The translations under genes were made by a program, and so were the position numbers. Source: Eulemur rufifrons (lineage: Eukaryota; Chordata; Mammalia; Primates; Lemuridae). From it: 64,000 nt of DNA. The notes beneath the pieces are model-generated. The model saw only the letters and a list, made by a program, of their open reading frames with translations, was not told where the DNA came from and searched no databases. The stretch spans positions 283,184,343-283,248,342 of the forward strand of contig NC_090989.1 in NCBI RefSeq assembly GCF_041146395.1. Direction: 5' to 3'. Positions 30,881 to 42,149 of the stretch are shown one piece after another (positions within the stretch are counted from its first letter, which is position 1; each line of letters begins with the position of its first letter).

Positions 30881-30999
30881 AATCTGTACACATCACATTG
30901 GCAGAATGAAGGAGAAAACCCCCCAGTGATGCCAGTGATGCAGAAACAACATACGGTTCAACACCCTTTCGTGTCTCTTCTCAAGGCCTGATAGCACAG

Positions 31000-31180
31000 T
31001 GGTTGGTTCAAGACCCCGGAACTGCAGCGTCTAGATTCATATCCTGGACCTAACCTGTTCCTCCCTAGGAGACCTTGGCCAAGTGACTCTCTGAGCTTCA
31101 GTTTCTTCATCTGTAAAATGGGCTGATTATGGTACCTCGCTCCTAGTTCTGGGAGGACTTAGTCCTGTGCCAGCAAGACA
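31000..31180 (+). repeat. MIR SINE
   Basis: TAGCACAGTGGTTGGTTCAAG head, CTTGGCCAAGTGACTCTCTG and TTCATCTGTAAAATGGGCTG: a fairly complete MIR on plus. Confidence 0.85.
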
Positions 31181-31189
31181 CAGAAATCA

Positions 31190-32510
31190 TGGCTCCCGTG
31201 GTTGTCTTTGCTGTGCTTTGTTCAGCGGATTAGGGAGATACCGGATTGTAGCCCGGGGTGGGGGGTGGTGAAGAGAGTGAGCTGATGACTCCAGAGACGT
31301 TCTCAGGTGCGGGCTGGGGGGAGCAGACCAGACTGATGCTGCGGGGCGGGAGGAAGAGTCCAGAGGCCTGGGGTCCCTCCCACTCCCTGTCTCAGCGTCC
31401 TGCCCATCTGTAAACAGGAGAGTTGAATTAACCAGGTCACCGCTAGCGGGTTAGTCCTCCCAGCTACACGGTGCAGGGCGGGGGTGCGGTGGAAAGGCCG
31501 TCCAAAGGGCAAAGGCTGTTTCCAAAGTCGGATTCACATTCAAATGCAAAGGTCCAGAAATTTGGGAGTTTGGGGCGGCAGATTCTCAGTGGTGGGACTA
31601 TGGGTCATTTCTGTGTTCTTACTGTGCATTTCTAGTGTTCTTACTCTCTGCAATAAGTATGTCGCCCAGTCAGAATGCAATACCATGCGTGATCCATCCC
31701 TATGTATCCATATGGTTTTGTAACAGATAAGAAGCCAGACACTAGACCGGACGGAATCTGAGCAGGACACAGTTTCTGGTGGACAAGGACAGGCGCATTG
31801 GGGCCTCCTGGGGACGGGGACGTCCGTGGCTGCAAACGATGCCCGGACACTCGCTGCCTTTCACGTGTGTCTCAGTCCTCAGTTTTCTACACTTTATCCG
31901 GCCGAAACTAGTCCAGCGTTTCGTTCATACTTTACTTTTTAAATAAGACCTAGGACAGAACCATGCAAATAAAATGTAAATGTTTTTCTCCTCACTGTTT
32001 CTCCATTTCTGAGACTAGACTGGACACAATGTGCAGTTGTCCCAGGACCCTGGCATGGCAGGTGCTGTCCGTGGGCACGTGTGGCGGGTTGGGAGGGGAC
32101 TCTGCCTGTGCAGGGCTCAGGGCACAACACACGGTTCCACTGAGAGGCGAGAGGGCTCCGAGTCCTCACTGGAGCTGTCCCCAGGGGCTCTTCCCGAGGG
32201 CCAGCCTGTGCAGGCACCAGCCTTAGCCTTGGCAGCCGCTGGAGGACATGCGGCCCCAGCCCGGCAGCCTTGACTTCAGGTGCGCTCAACCTGTAGCTCA
32301 GACCTCACCCGCAATTCCTTTTCGTGCCCCTGTAGTGCTTATGAACTCGGGAGGGTCTACACGAACGTATGGATTTCTGATTTCTCTTTAAAAATCAAAC
32401 TATTTGCAATTGTCAGTTCATATTACACAGGGCATGGTTGGCCGGAGCTCAGTAACCCCTGCCAGGTTGGGGGCTGCTCAGTGTCACACGTGGTCCCCAT
32501 CATCCTCGGT
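31190..32510. other. Intergenic, no gene seen
   Basis: Unique-looking sequence with no exon pattern, RNA gene or clear repeat recognised. Confidence 0.5.
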
Positions 32511-32520
32511 ATCTACCCGT

Positions 32521-33018
32521 GATCTCCACCACCCTCAGTGTCTGCACCTGTCTCCAACTTTCTCAACACCTATACCTGTCTCCCTTCTCCTCAACCCCCA
32601 AACCTGTCTCCACCCTTCTCAACACCTACACCTGTCTCCCTTCTCCTCAACCCCCATACCTGTCTCCACCCACCTCAGCACCTACACCTGTTTCTATTTT
32701 CCTCAACCCCCATACCTGTCTCCACCCTCCTCAGCACCTACACCTGCCTCCATTATCCTCAACCACTATCTCTCTCTACACTCCTCAACACCTACACCTG
32801 TCTGTACCCTCCCCTCTGTACCTATACCTGTCTCCACTCTCCTCAGCACGTACAGCTGTCTCTACCTTCCTCAGCAGCTACACCTGTCTGCACCCTCCTC
32901 ATCATCTGCACCCGTCTCCACCCTTCTCAGCGTCTGCACAAGTCCCCACCATCCTGAGTCCTGAGCCTGTGCCCACCCTCCTCAGCACCTGTACCTGTCT
33001 TCATCCTCCTCAACACCT
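32521..33018. repeat. Minisatellite, ~30-bp unit, about 17 copies
   Basis: Unit close to CCTCARCACCTACACCTGTC plus TCCACCYTC, repeated with substitutions for about 500 bp. Because the unit length is a multiple of three, long open frames arise on plus (Ser/Thr/Pro/Leu-rich), but these are repeat artefacts. Confidence 0.9.
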
Positions 33019-33129
33019 AAACCAAAAATAACGTTTGAAAGCAAAAGTACATTTATGCAAAATGAAACTTTGGTTTTCTATGTTAAAAGAGCAACAAGGT
33101 TTTCTTGGAATATTGACTGCTCTTTTTAA

Positions 33130-33232
33130 AAATTTTTTTGTAGAAACAGGACTTTGCTGTCTTACCCAGGCTGGACTCAAACTCCTGGGCTCATGTGAAC
33201 CTCCCGTCTGAGCTTCTCCAGCTCCCAAGTAG
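33130..33232 (-). mobile_element. Alu-type monomer fragment
   Basis: TTTTTTTGTAGAAACAGGAC, CTTACCCAGGCTGGACTC and AAACTCCTGGGCTCATG: old monomer on minus. Confidence 0.75.
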
Positions 33233-33239
33233 AGTATTA

Positions 33240-35110
33240 ACTATTCTTAATAAAAAATTATTGGAGTTTTTTTATTACCTCTTAAATAACTTCCCTAGGA
33301 AACAAAGATTTTATGTTTTGTGAAGATATAATATAATTTCTTAGGCTATGTGCTGTTTTTATTAGGTTTTTGGTTAGTTAGGAACACTGAGCCTTTTGAG
33401 AGTTAAGGAGTTTTTTTGTTTGATTTGTTTTATTTTGTTTTTAACATCTATATAATTTTTGGATTTGCTTTTAAAATCTTTTGTCACTTCGGTTAACTGG
33501 ATAACTAAGCATTTCTTCATAGTGACTTGTGATCCTATTTTGATCAAATGTTTTAGACCTTTTGAGATTTTGACAAACTTCCCGCAAACCAAATTCTAAA
33601 TGAAATCTTTTAAACCTAGAATTGACCTCAGTATTTTTCTGTTGGACCCCTGTAAACCCCAAATGATGCGCCTCTCACTTTGTAAAAGAGAGATAGTAAA
33701 CAAATTAGGCTTGTTTGATGTGCTGAATTGCATGGGAAGCATTGTCAAATGCTAAGGTGATGCTAAATCTTTCAAAGTTATATTTATATGGATACATTAT
33801 TGATGTGAATGTCCTAAAGATTATATAAAATTTATGGAGTTGATGGTCCTGGTGTGACACTGGCAGTCATGATTCTGGCTGCCATCCTTCAACGCTGTAC
33901 ATAGTAGCAATAAGTGTACACACCTGTATGCAGTGGCGTTTCCTTGTCAGCTGCGTCATTAGTATAATGCATTCTCAGTTTTTTAACCGTGGCCAGCCTA
34001 AGTTTTTGTTATCTACAGTTTTGATTCTTCTCTACATGCATTTGCAGTCCAAATTACAGTCCAAAATTGCGTTTTCCATCATGGAAAGCATGGAAAAGAC
34101 CCTGACAAGTTCTCTTGAATATCGATTTCTGATGACTTTAAGATCAATGGAGCAAGTAACAATTTCCAGAACTCTAACGAAGAAACAGTTGGATTCAGAG
34201 AGCTGCTAACCACGATCAAGCAGAGCAAGAATTGATTACATGAGACTAAATAACTGATGAAAATAATGTGTTTATTACTTTTTATTCAAAATCTTGTCAG
34301 TTCTTTATTTCAATGTTTTGTTTTCCAGATTTAAGGAAACTTTTTCTCTTAAGCTATCCATAGTTTCCAACAATTTGGTAAAGTATACTTTCATGAACAA
34401 ATTTGAAACATTTACCTTTGCTCTCTATCTGACTCCCTCAGAACTGGAAATTATTCATGAGTATTTTTATTTATATGGCAAATAGTTGTTGAGCATAAGT
34501 TCAATAGGAGTCTGCTCTAACAGGATACAATTGGCAATATTGATTATATTCACAAAGATTTCACTGGGATGTCATATTTAAATTATTTATAGGTATTGCA
34601 GACAAAGTCTAAAATTGCCTTGATATGGGTTCCTAACCTTAAACAGGTTTTGAAAGCTGAGATTCCTGTGTGGTCAGTTGTTAGCCTTGCCGTACTTATG
34701 TAAATAATCAGGCCAAATTTGATGAGGCTAAACGTATTGACCAAACGAATTGGCCTTATTTTTAATATCTTTGGGAAAAATGAGTATAACAGTAGATAAA
34801 AATTGTATTTCAAAAGAAAAGTTATTTCAGAAGAAAAACTGTAGTTCACCTGTTAGTAGACTGCAGCCCTGTTCATTGTTTGGAATTTTTGCCATCTACC
34901 CGCAGACTGGACGGAACGCTGAACTCGTGTGGTGCCCTCTGCTGCCCAGCTGCGCGTCTGGTCTTGTTTGGGGCGGTCATTTGGCTCCCTCGTCCGGCCG
35001 GCTTCAGGCTTCACAGTGTAGAACGATCATGCAAACCAGGTCGACCACATCACTACTAATTCTGCTCTGCATGGTCCTTTTCACACTTTGTACCTGTTAC
35101 TGTCGAATCT
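33240..35110. other. AT-rich unresolved block, possible old retroviral internal sequence
   Basis: Markedly more AT-rich than its neighbours, with stop-ridden frames on both strands. Near 34960-35000 there is GGTCATTTGGCTCCCTCGTC, faintly like the region after a retroviral primer-binding site. I could not match the rest to a family. It may be an endogenous-retrovirus internal region or a decayed retrocopy. No intact gene. Confidence 0.3.
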
Positions 35111-35114
35111 CTGC

Positions 35115-36385
35115 AGAGGTACAACTCCTGACAGAAAAGTGCTGGCCCCACACCTTGAAATGACAGCCAGCACACCTGGCACCGACAAACTGGGCTTAAC
35201 AGTGAACGCCAGGCAGGCTTAGCTGAGAGCTGCTCCTCCTGCCCTCCTCGTGGCTCAAACGTGGTCAAGAGTGTGGGCGCTGACTCCCGGGTATCATCAC
35301 TAACGGGGACAGGTCCATCCTGGCGCCGAGGCACAATCAGAACCTACCCACAGGATAATCGATCAGCAATGCTTTTGGAGGAAGGTCTTGATGGAAAGAG
35401 GGAAATGTGAAAGTTGTCAGTATCAGGACGGAGTCACTTGTGTCAAACCCTAGCAAAGATAAAGCGAGCTGGGAGGTCAGGAGGGAGGGCCCCACGCACA
35501 GCCCCTGGCGAGAGCTGTTGCGAAGGGCTCTCCTGCACGTGTGCCTGTGGCAAGACCTTCTTCCGAGGCCTTTCCAACCGCAGCCCACTGCAGGGGTCAC
35601 GGCAGCGGAACGTGCAGGAACGCTTGCCCGCCACGCTGTCTACTCTGTGAGCTGGCGTCAGCTCCCGAGACAGGCCCCTGGAACCAGTGCTCTCTCTGTC
35701 CCAAAACGACTTACATGCACTCCCCCACCTCCCGTTTCCTTTCAAACGTCCCCTGCCTCGAGCTCCCTGAATGTGCCTGGGTTTCACAGCAGCCTGCACC
35801 CCCCACGCTGCAGTCTTCTGCCCCTTCCTGAGTAAACACACAATCTTTAGGATTGACACCTCACATTTACAAAGGAGTTTAAAAATGCAAAGTTCCTGCC
35901 AAAGGATGACTTTGACCTCTGAGGAATGGAGTCTTGGAGAAGCTGCACGATTTGCCCGTGACTTCACCATGAGGCTTGGGAGGGGCCCATTGCCAGTGGA
36001 CACCTGTCCCGGGCCCCACCCCCTACCCCCGCGGGAAGATGCCACACTCCCCCACGGGCACCACTCTGTGGCCCCTCCTCTGTCAGGCAGACGCCACCAA
36101 AGAAACAAGAGAGGGATTCCAGCCGATGTCCGCCTGGGGCTCTGAACAACAGGCCTGAGAGTCCAGCCCGGTCCGGGTGCCCAGCCTCGGAAATACGCTC
36201 CCACCGCATTCGGCCCCGGGGCGCTCGCTTCATCAGGCGGGCAGGAGTCAGCGGGGGCCCTCGGCTGGCAGCCCGCGGTCGGCAGGGGCCAGCCCTGCAG
36301 GGTGAAGGGCAGGGGTGGCCCTTGTCCTCACGGGGGTGTTCAGAAGCACTGTGATTCGGCCTGATGTGAGGGCTCTTGTCTGGGC
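35115..36385. other. Intergenic, no gene seen
   Basis: Contains a MIR-like piece on minus at about 35845-35990. Elsewhere unique-looking, GC-rich towards 36.3 kb. No exon set recognised. Confidence 0.45.
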
Positions 36386-36389
36386 AGGG

Positions 36390-36758
36390 CAGTAAGCTGT
36401 GTGCACCTGTGTCTGTGTGTGTCTCTCTGTGTGTCTTTGTGTGCCTGAGTTTTGTGTGTCCGTATGTATTTGTGTCTGTGTCTGTATATGTGTGTGTCTG
36501 TGTGTATTTGTGTGTGTCTCTGTGTCTGCGTTTTGTGTGTCTGTGAGTATTTGTGTGTGTGTGTGTCTGCATATGTGTGTGTCTGGGAGTATTTGTATGT
36601 ATGTGTGTATTTGTGTGTGTGTCTCTGTATATGTGTGTGTGTGTATTTGTGTGTGTGTCTGTGTATATGTGCGTGTCTGGGAGTACTTGTATGTGTGTGT
36701 GTCTGTGTGTATTTGTGTATGTGTCTCTGTATGTGTGTGTGTCTGTGTGTGTGTGTTG
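36390..36758. repeat. TG-rich compound microsatellite
   Basis: Irregular (TG)n with inserted TCT, TATT and CTG words, in a higher-order rhythm of about 40-50 bp (TGTATTTGTGTGTGTCTCTG). Long open frames on both strands (Cys/Val or His/Thr) are artefacts. Confidence 0.95.
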
Positions 36759-36759
36759 G

Positions 36760-36990
36760 TCTCCTGGGGCGGCCGTAACAAATGACCATGAAGTCGGTGG
36801 ACTGAAATAACGGAAGTCGATTCTCTCACAGTTCTGGAGGCCAGATGTCTGCAGTCACTGTTGTCAAAGCTAATACAGCTCATGTCCGGGGTTGGTGACA
36901 CCTGCAGCCACGGCCCCCACCGACCAGGCCCTTGCTTGGCAGGGGTGGGGCTGTCCCTCCAGCCCACTCCCCGGCTCCTGTGCATCCTCA
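36760..36990 (+). repeat. Interspersed repeat (same family as 40940-41340), fragment
   Basis: GGCGGCCGTAACAAATGACC, then TCTCACAGTTCTGGAGGCC: the start of a very common mammalian repeat. Probably LTR-type (MaLR-like), but I cannot fix the subfamily. Confidence 0.6.
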
Positions 36991-37259
36991 AGCCCCATGT
37001 CCAGATCCCTTTCCCGTGAACTCTGGGAGGAAGAGGATCATCTCGTCAGATTTCATTTCTGCCTAAATTGGCTAGAATTTGCTTCTGGTATTTGTAGTCA
37101 ATAACTCTGATCGACCCAGATGCTTAGAAAGGAAAACATGGACCCTCCGGTGCCTGCACCCAGAGCTCTGGCAGAGCTGGCCTCCCAGTGTCCCCGGACG
37201 GGGTCGGTCAGAGATCTGTGAAGTCACCCGGACTTAGCACAGAAGGACACTGAGACCTA

Positions 37260-37775
37260 AAACACACAAGGAGAAGCTACACTGAAAGCCCACAAAACTC
37301 GTTTGACCCCAAAGAATTGGAGACCCGGGTTCCAACAAGCACATGCGCACGGACGCTCCCGGCAGCAGCATTCGCAGAAGCCAAAGGTGGAAACAGCCCA
37401 AGTGTCCACCTGCAGAGGCACCGACACACACTCGTCTGTCCGCACAGCGGATCAAAGTGCCACACTTGCTGCCACCCAGATGAGCCTTGACGACATCATG
37501 CTGAGGGAAGGCAGCCAGACGCCAGGCGCAGAAGGACAGACGCATGGTCTCATTTATTCAAAATGTCCAGAGGGGCAAATCCACACAGACAGGAGATCGC
37601 GGCTGCCGGGCTGGGGGAAGGGGCTGGGGCCTCACGTTGCAGCGACAATGTTCTGGAACCAGGTGACGGCGGTGGTTGGGCAATTCTGAATGTACTAAAA
37701 TGCCACTAAATTGTTCACTTTAAAATGGTTGCTTTTATGTTATGTGGATTTTCCCTCAGTAAATTATTAAAAGAA
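37260..37775 (+). mobile_element. Old L1 3' end
   Basis: AACAGCCCAAGTGTCCACC, GTGACGGCGGTGGTTGGGC, AATGTACTAAAATGCCAC, then a TTTTATGTTATGTGGATTTT tail: L1M 3' end on plus, just downstream of the LCN1-like pseudogene. Confidence 0.8.
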
Positions 37776-37865
37776 GAACTCATCCGGTCGGATTCGAGAG
37801 GCGTAAGAGTGAGTGGTCTATTCACGGAGCACAGGAAGGAAACGTTCCGGACGGGGGCAGAGACA

Positions 37866-37893
37866 CCGTGTCCAGGTTGCGTGCAGGTGGAGG
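37866..37893 (-). pseudogene. Possible LCN1-like exon 6 remnant
   Basis: Minus strand reads STCTQPGHG, compared with ETCSPGSD at the human LCN1 C-terminus (second disulfide Cys). It is at the expected distance, but has no good acceptor and no stop in place. Confidence 0.3.
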
Positions 37894-38033
37894 GCTCGCG
37901 CTCACGCTGGGGGATCGGGTCACTGGGCCACTCGCCCTGAGGGCCATCAGAGGCCCCGTTTGGAGCCACCCGGGGGCTGGGCAGGGAGGAGACTTGGGGG
38001 TACACAGGGCACTGGGCAGAGCTGTCCTCTCAC

Positions 38034-38135
38034 CTGCCTGCACGGGCATGAAGATGTCTTTCTCTGGGAGTCCCTTACGCCAAATGAACTCCTTAAATTC
38101 CTCCAGGGCCTTCGGGTTTGTGTGGAGGTTCTTAC
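38034..38135 (-). pseudogene. LCN1-like exon 5
   Basis: 102 nt, as in OBP2. Encodes KNLHTNPKALEEFKEFIWRK then GLPEKDIFMPVQA; acceptor CCCTGCAG, donor GTGAGA. The long minus-strand frame through 37822-39273 is read-through of this and the introns. Confidence 0.85.
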
Positions 38136-38765
38136 CTGCAGGGGCGGTGGCCAGGTGAGCTGAGGTGGGGACCACTGCACGGCTCTGCAGAGAGTAGACG
38201 CAGCGAGGAGATGGCCACCGCCCAGCTGACAGGTCCCCAGGAAGGGGGACAGTGGTGGGGACTCCCCGAGCCACTGAGTGACCCTGGGGAACCTGAGTGG
38301 CTCCAGAGCTGCCCTGCAGGGTCACACCCTGCTCTGGAAGGACCTGGTGTCCGGGAGGCACCGGGCTGCGCCCACCCCGGAGCGTCCCTGCCTCAAGAAG
38401 GCCTGTCAGGACACTAACCCCGCCTTGAGGTAAACCCCCAACACCCGAGGGCCCTGGAGGTGGCGCTTGGCAGGTTTGTGTCACCAAACGCCACGCCTGC
38501 CCCTGTCCTGGACAGCCCTGCCCGGCCCACCCTGTTGACAGGACAGCTCGGGAGCAGGAACTGGCCACCGGCAGCACGTGGTGCCTGGGACAGGCAGGCC
38601 GCAGGGCGTCTCTGCCTCTCGTGACCCAAATGCGGCTCTGCTCGGAGGTGCCGCACCTGCAGCCCTCGAGGGGCTGGCACTGGGTCCAGCAGATTCCAGA
38701 GCAGAGGTGGGGGCTGGGGCCGCGACCGCGGAGTGAGTGGGCCGTGGGGATGGCGGGAACCTTAC

Positions 38766-38876
38766 TCATGAGCTTGGCTATTCTGAATTCCTCCCCGACG
38801 AACTGTCCTTCACAGTAAAACAGAAGGTGGTCCTCCACAGACGAGCCCTCGACGTGCAGGAGGCTCAGGCCCCCAA
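38766..38876 (-). pseudogene. LCN1-like exon 4
   Basis: 111 nt, the same length as the OBP2 exon 4. Encodes GGLSLLHVEGSSVEDHLLFY then CEGQFVGEEFRIAKLM; donor GTAAGG. Confidence 0.85.
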
Positions 38877-39165
38877 CTGCGCAGGGCCAGGGAGAAACGG
38901 CACGCTGGCACCTAGCCCTGGGGTGCGGGCTCCTGCCTGCCGTGCCTCTCGGGGTCTGACACCTGTTTCCAGGTGCACCAGCCTGGCCTGAGCCCAGGGC
39001 GTTGGGGTCCCCACATCCAGGGTCACAGTACTGTGACAGCCCCTCCTGGGCACAGGCTGCACCCACAGCAGGGTGGGGTGCCTGAGTGGAAGGCATCCGG
39101 GGGAGGGGCTCCCTCTGTGGGGGGCACTGGCCGCCCCGTCTCTCCCAGGAGCCGGCGGGACTCAC

Positions 39166-39235
39166 AGGTGCTGTATTCGCCGGGCATGTCGGTTTCTCCA
39201 GGAAGGCTTCCAGCTCATGGCACTGACCACTCATC
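39166..39235 (-). pseudogene. LCN1-like exon 3 (first disulfide Cys)
   Basis: 70 nt, where 71 is usual. Reads MSGQCHELEAFLEK, then one missing base; in the restored phase TDMPGEYST would follow. Acceptor TTCCCCAG, donor GTGAGT. Confidence 0.8.
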
Positions 39236-39560
39236 CTGGGGAACAAGCCAGGAGGGCGGGGCCGCGGCCTCATGACCGTTTAGGCGTTGGGGGATGCACC
39301 AGGCCCTCCCCAACCCCACCCCCAACCTCGGAGCAGCACAAGGGACCAGGCTCTGACGGGGTCTGTCTTCCTTCCTCCCAGCTGAGCCACCCTGGGGCCC
39401 CTTCCCCTCCAGAGCTAGGGGCCCTTAGCGACACCCCACACCAGTGGGAGGACCCGGCTCTGCAGCCTCTCCCGCCCCGACTGGCTGGGCAAGACCCCAG
39501 ACGGAGGCGCCTGGGAAACAGACGTCGGCGGCGCTCCTGGCAGAGCCAGGCAACACTCAC

Positions 39561-39683
39561 ATGGACGTGAAGGAGGCCCAGATGTCCACCACTGCTCAGC
39601 ACCGAGAATGTTATGGGGGACATCTTCTCCGCCAGGATCCCCTTGTGTGTGATAATGGCCTGAACATACCACTTCCCCGAAAT
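39561..39683 (-). pseudogene. LCN1-like exon 2 (GxW motif)
   Basis: 123 nt, acceptor TTTCCAG, donor GTGAGT. Encodes ISGKWYVQAIITHKGILAEK and more. After the Gly-Gly pair it has 24 bases, where OBP2 (57342-57475) and human LCN1 have 26, so the reading phase is lost at the junction. Confidence 0.85.
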
Positions 39684-40189
39684 CTGGAAAATATGTTTCC
39701 TTTGCAGCTGCTGCTGTCCTCTCCCCACCGTCCCTGCCGTGCACGTGTCCCCCAGCCCCGACCCTGATGCAAACTGGCCTACGGCCCCCACCACACACCA
39801 CACTGTCACCCCAGCCACCAGCCCCCCCCACCCTGCACAACACTCACCCCCCACCCATCCCCCACCCATCCCCAACTGCCCACCTCCTCTCCCCCCTCCC
39901 CCATCACCTCCCCCCGGCACCTCTGTGCCTGACGCCATGGAGACCTGCTCTCTCCCACCTGGGGCCCTTCTTCCAGCACATTCTCTCAAGGCCCACCCCC
40001 CTGCCCATGGGGACAGATGACACAAGGAGGCGGTCCTGGAGCGCCAAATCCGCCTGCTCTCTCTGACCACAGCCTCTTGGGAGAGTGAGGGTCAGAGCCC
40101 TAAACTGGGCCTATCTCCCCAGCACAGAAGCCTGGGCCCCCTGGTGGGGGAGGGGCTTCTCCTGCCCACATGGCCCAGCCCAGCCTCAC

Positions 40190-40279
40190 GTCTGGCTCCT
40201 CTGAGGCCGAGGTCAAGGGGTCCTGGGCCTGCAGGGCAGTGATCAGGCCTAGGCCCATCATCAGCAACAGGGTCTTCAT
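40190..40279 (-). pseudogene. LCN1-like exon 1 (signal peptide)
   Basis: 90 nt, ATG at 40279, reads [20 protein letters not shown] then PLTSASEEPD; donor GTGAGG. Human LCN1 starts MKPLLLAVSLGLIAALQA. Confidence 0.85.
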
Positions 40280-40357
40280 CTTGGGGTCTGCGCAGGGCTG
40301 CCCGACAGGTCGCTGGCTGGGCTGGGGGAGGCTGTCCCTGCCCTCCGGCGGCCACCC

Positions 40358-40363
40358 TTTATA
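40358..40363 (-). promoter_or_regulatory. TATA box of LCN1-like pseudogene
   Basis: TATAAA on minus in the context GGGTATAAAGGG, about 80 bases upstream of the ATG. The OBP2 gene has the same arrangement (58108-58113), so the pair is inherited from a common lipocalin ancestor. Confidence 0.75.
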
Positions 40364-40939
40364 CCCAGCGGCTCAGGGTCCCTGGGGAACTTGGCACAGA
40401 AGACCGCCCAATCCCTTCCCACCACAACCTCGGCCAACTGGCAGGGACGGTTGTCGTTTTGTATAACAGCTTATTAAGCCCTCAGGAATCAACAGGACGC
40501 TGTTCTCGCCAGGTACTAACTCCCACCTTGGCCGTGTGGAGAAGGACGTGGCCCAAATGGGAAGAAGGAACATTTCTGTGCCGGGAGCTGCAGGGGCAGG
40601 GGGCGGGGGAGCCTGTGCTCCTCACCCTCCCATCCCTCCCACGGCTCACCCGGCCCAGCTGTCCCGCAGGCTGTCGGGGGAGCTGCAGGTCTGGGACTCA
40701 GGGCGATGGAGAAAGGGCTTAGGCTTTGGAGAGAGGCGGATTTTCAGTCCAACTCAGCCTGGGCCTGGCCCGCTCAGCCTCAGTGTCCCTGTGCCTGGGA
40801 CGTCCCCCGTGCTGTCCTGCAAGGGTGTGTTCTGTGATTCAGGCCCAGCTTGGATACCTCCTCCGCAGGGAGGTCTCCCCAGACACACTGTGGAAATGTC
40901 ACCCTGACCCCCGTCGTGTCACATGCCCTCTTGCTTTTC

Positions 40940-41340
40940 TGCGCAGTGTGTTCGAGTTTCCTGCAGCTGCTGTAGCAACTGACCACAAACTGGGTCTTAA
41001 AAACAACAGAAATTCCTTGTCTCTCAGTTAGGAAGGCCGGAGTCTGATACGAAGGCGTGGGCAGAGGGTCTCTCTGAAGGCTCCAGGGGGGACCCTTCCT
41101 GCCTCTTCCAGGGTCTGGTGGCCCCAGACATCCCTTGGCTTGTGGCTGCATCATTCCACACTCTGCCCCCATTTTCACGTGGCCTCTCCTGAGTGCCCCA
41201 AATCTCCCTCTGCCTTTCTGTGATAAGGACACCTGTCATTGGGACTTAGGGCCCCCCTGAGTCCAGGAGGATCTTCTCTAGAGATCCTTAACTTAATTGC
41301 ATCAGCAAAGACCCTCTCTCCAAATCAGCTCACACTCACG
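40940..41340 (+). repeat. Interspersed repeat, probably MaLR-type, nearly full length
   Basis: TTTCCTGCAGCTGCTGTAGC, ACCACAAACTGGGTCTTAAA, TTGGCTTGTGGCTGCATCA, ATAAGGACACCTGTCATTGG and GCAAAGACCCTCTCTCCAAA in the order of a common mammalian repeat. Subfamily uncertain. Confidence 0.7.
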
Positions 41341-41739
41341 GCTCCAGCTCCGGGTGAACGTTCCATTTGGAGGCTCCCTCTAGCCCAACGCAGCACGATC
41401 TCCCCCTGGAGGGGTCCCGCTCACATCTGTGTCCTTGATTACTGTCATCTTCCCCTGTCAGAATTTAAGCTACCTGAGTCGGGTCTTGGTCCACACGCTC
41501 ACTTGGTCCCTGCGGGGAGGAGCCGGCCTCTGAGAGGGGCTTGGTCATTGCTCTGGTGGCTCTGGCCTCCCTGTTGTTCCAGAGTCTTCCCGCTGCAGCC
41601 CTGGGGCCGTCCACACGCGGGTGAGATGAGAGGCACAGGCACCAGAGGCCAGACTTGGGGGTTTGCAGGGGCACCTTGACGACCTAAAGCCCTGCCGCTC
41701 TCTGAGCTAGAAGCTCCCGTTCTCTTTCCTGGGCCTGGG

Positions 41740-42055
41740 GCAGTTCCTGGGCTTGGAACATCTATCTTGTGATGCAGGGCTGACCCCAGCAGGGGACCTA
41801 GGGCCACAGGTGGGTGCCAGGGCTCACCAGGGCATCTTTGTGCCTCTCAGGCCCAGGGTTCGCCTCCCCCGTGCACGCTCAATAACCCCAGGTGTGAAAC
41901 TGTAGGTGTCAGACTGACCCAGTAATTACTGGCAGGAAGGTGCTGTTGACTGACACCCTGCTCTCCCCAGGTGGAGAGGGCCAGGGCCAGCACCCTCACA
42001 GGCCAGAGACCAGTGGGCAGGTCCAAGCCTGGGCCAGCTCTGCTGGGGAAGGAAA
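41740..42055 (+). repeat. Lipocalin upstream flank, copy 1
   Basis: Shares segments with 50020-50295 (inverted) and more weakly with 59060-59270 (direct): CATCTTTGTGCCTCTCAGGC, CCCAGGGTTCGCC, CTCAATAACCCC, CAGACCAGTGGGCAGGTCC-like words. It lies about 1.4 kb upstream of the LCN1-like pseudogene, as copy 3 does upstream of OBP2. Confidence 0.7.
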
Positions 42056-42149
42056 GTGCTGGTGCGTGTTGGCGGGTCAGAAAGGTGACAGGGACATCAG
42101 CCACATCAGGCTGGTAAGAATCATTTCTCCATCTGTTTATAGAGGGGGT

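Larger units (their letters stand above)
38034..40279 (-). pseudogene. LCN1-like lipocalin pseudogene (tear-lipocalin type), gene span
   Basis: Five recognisable exons on minus (40190-40279, 39561-39683, 39166-39235, 38766-38876, 38034-38135) with proper GT and AG ends. Signal peptide [19 protein letters not shown]; lipocalin motif SGKWY in exon 2; SGQC supplies the first disulfide Cys; exon 4 has HLLFYCEGQ (human LCN1: HYIFYCEGE); exon 5 has KALEEFKEF. Tear lipocalin carries lipids in secretions. Exon 2 is two bases short at its end and exon 3 one base short, so normal splicing gives a TGA seven codons into exon 3. The last exon is only a faint remnant. A TATA box survives. Human has LCN1 pseudogenes at this locus. 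Use of a different splice site cannot be excluded. Confidence 0.8.

Noticed and set aside
32404..33031. Three overlapping plus-strand frames of 139-186 codons rich in Ser, Thr, Pro and Leu
   Set aside because: They are translations of the 30-bp minisatellite, whose unit length is a multiple of three.
34920..35100. Possible retroviral primer-binding region and LTR boundary
   Set aside because: Only a weak CTCCCTCGTC-type resemblance; no LTR pair or gag/pol similarity was found, so it is not called as a provirus.
36248..36991. Long frames on both strands (Cys/Val-rich and His/Thr-rich)
   Set aside because: They come from the TG-rich microsatellite, where stop codons are rare by composition.
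37822..39273. Minus-strand open frame of 483 codons, the longest in the window
   Set aside because: It runs through LCN1-like exons 3-5 and their introns in a single frame; the true exons use GT/AG boundaries and shift phase. It is read-through, not a protein.
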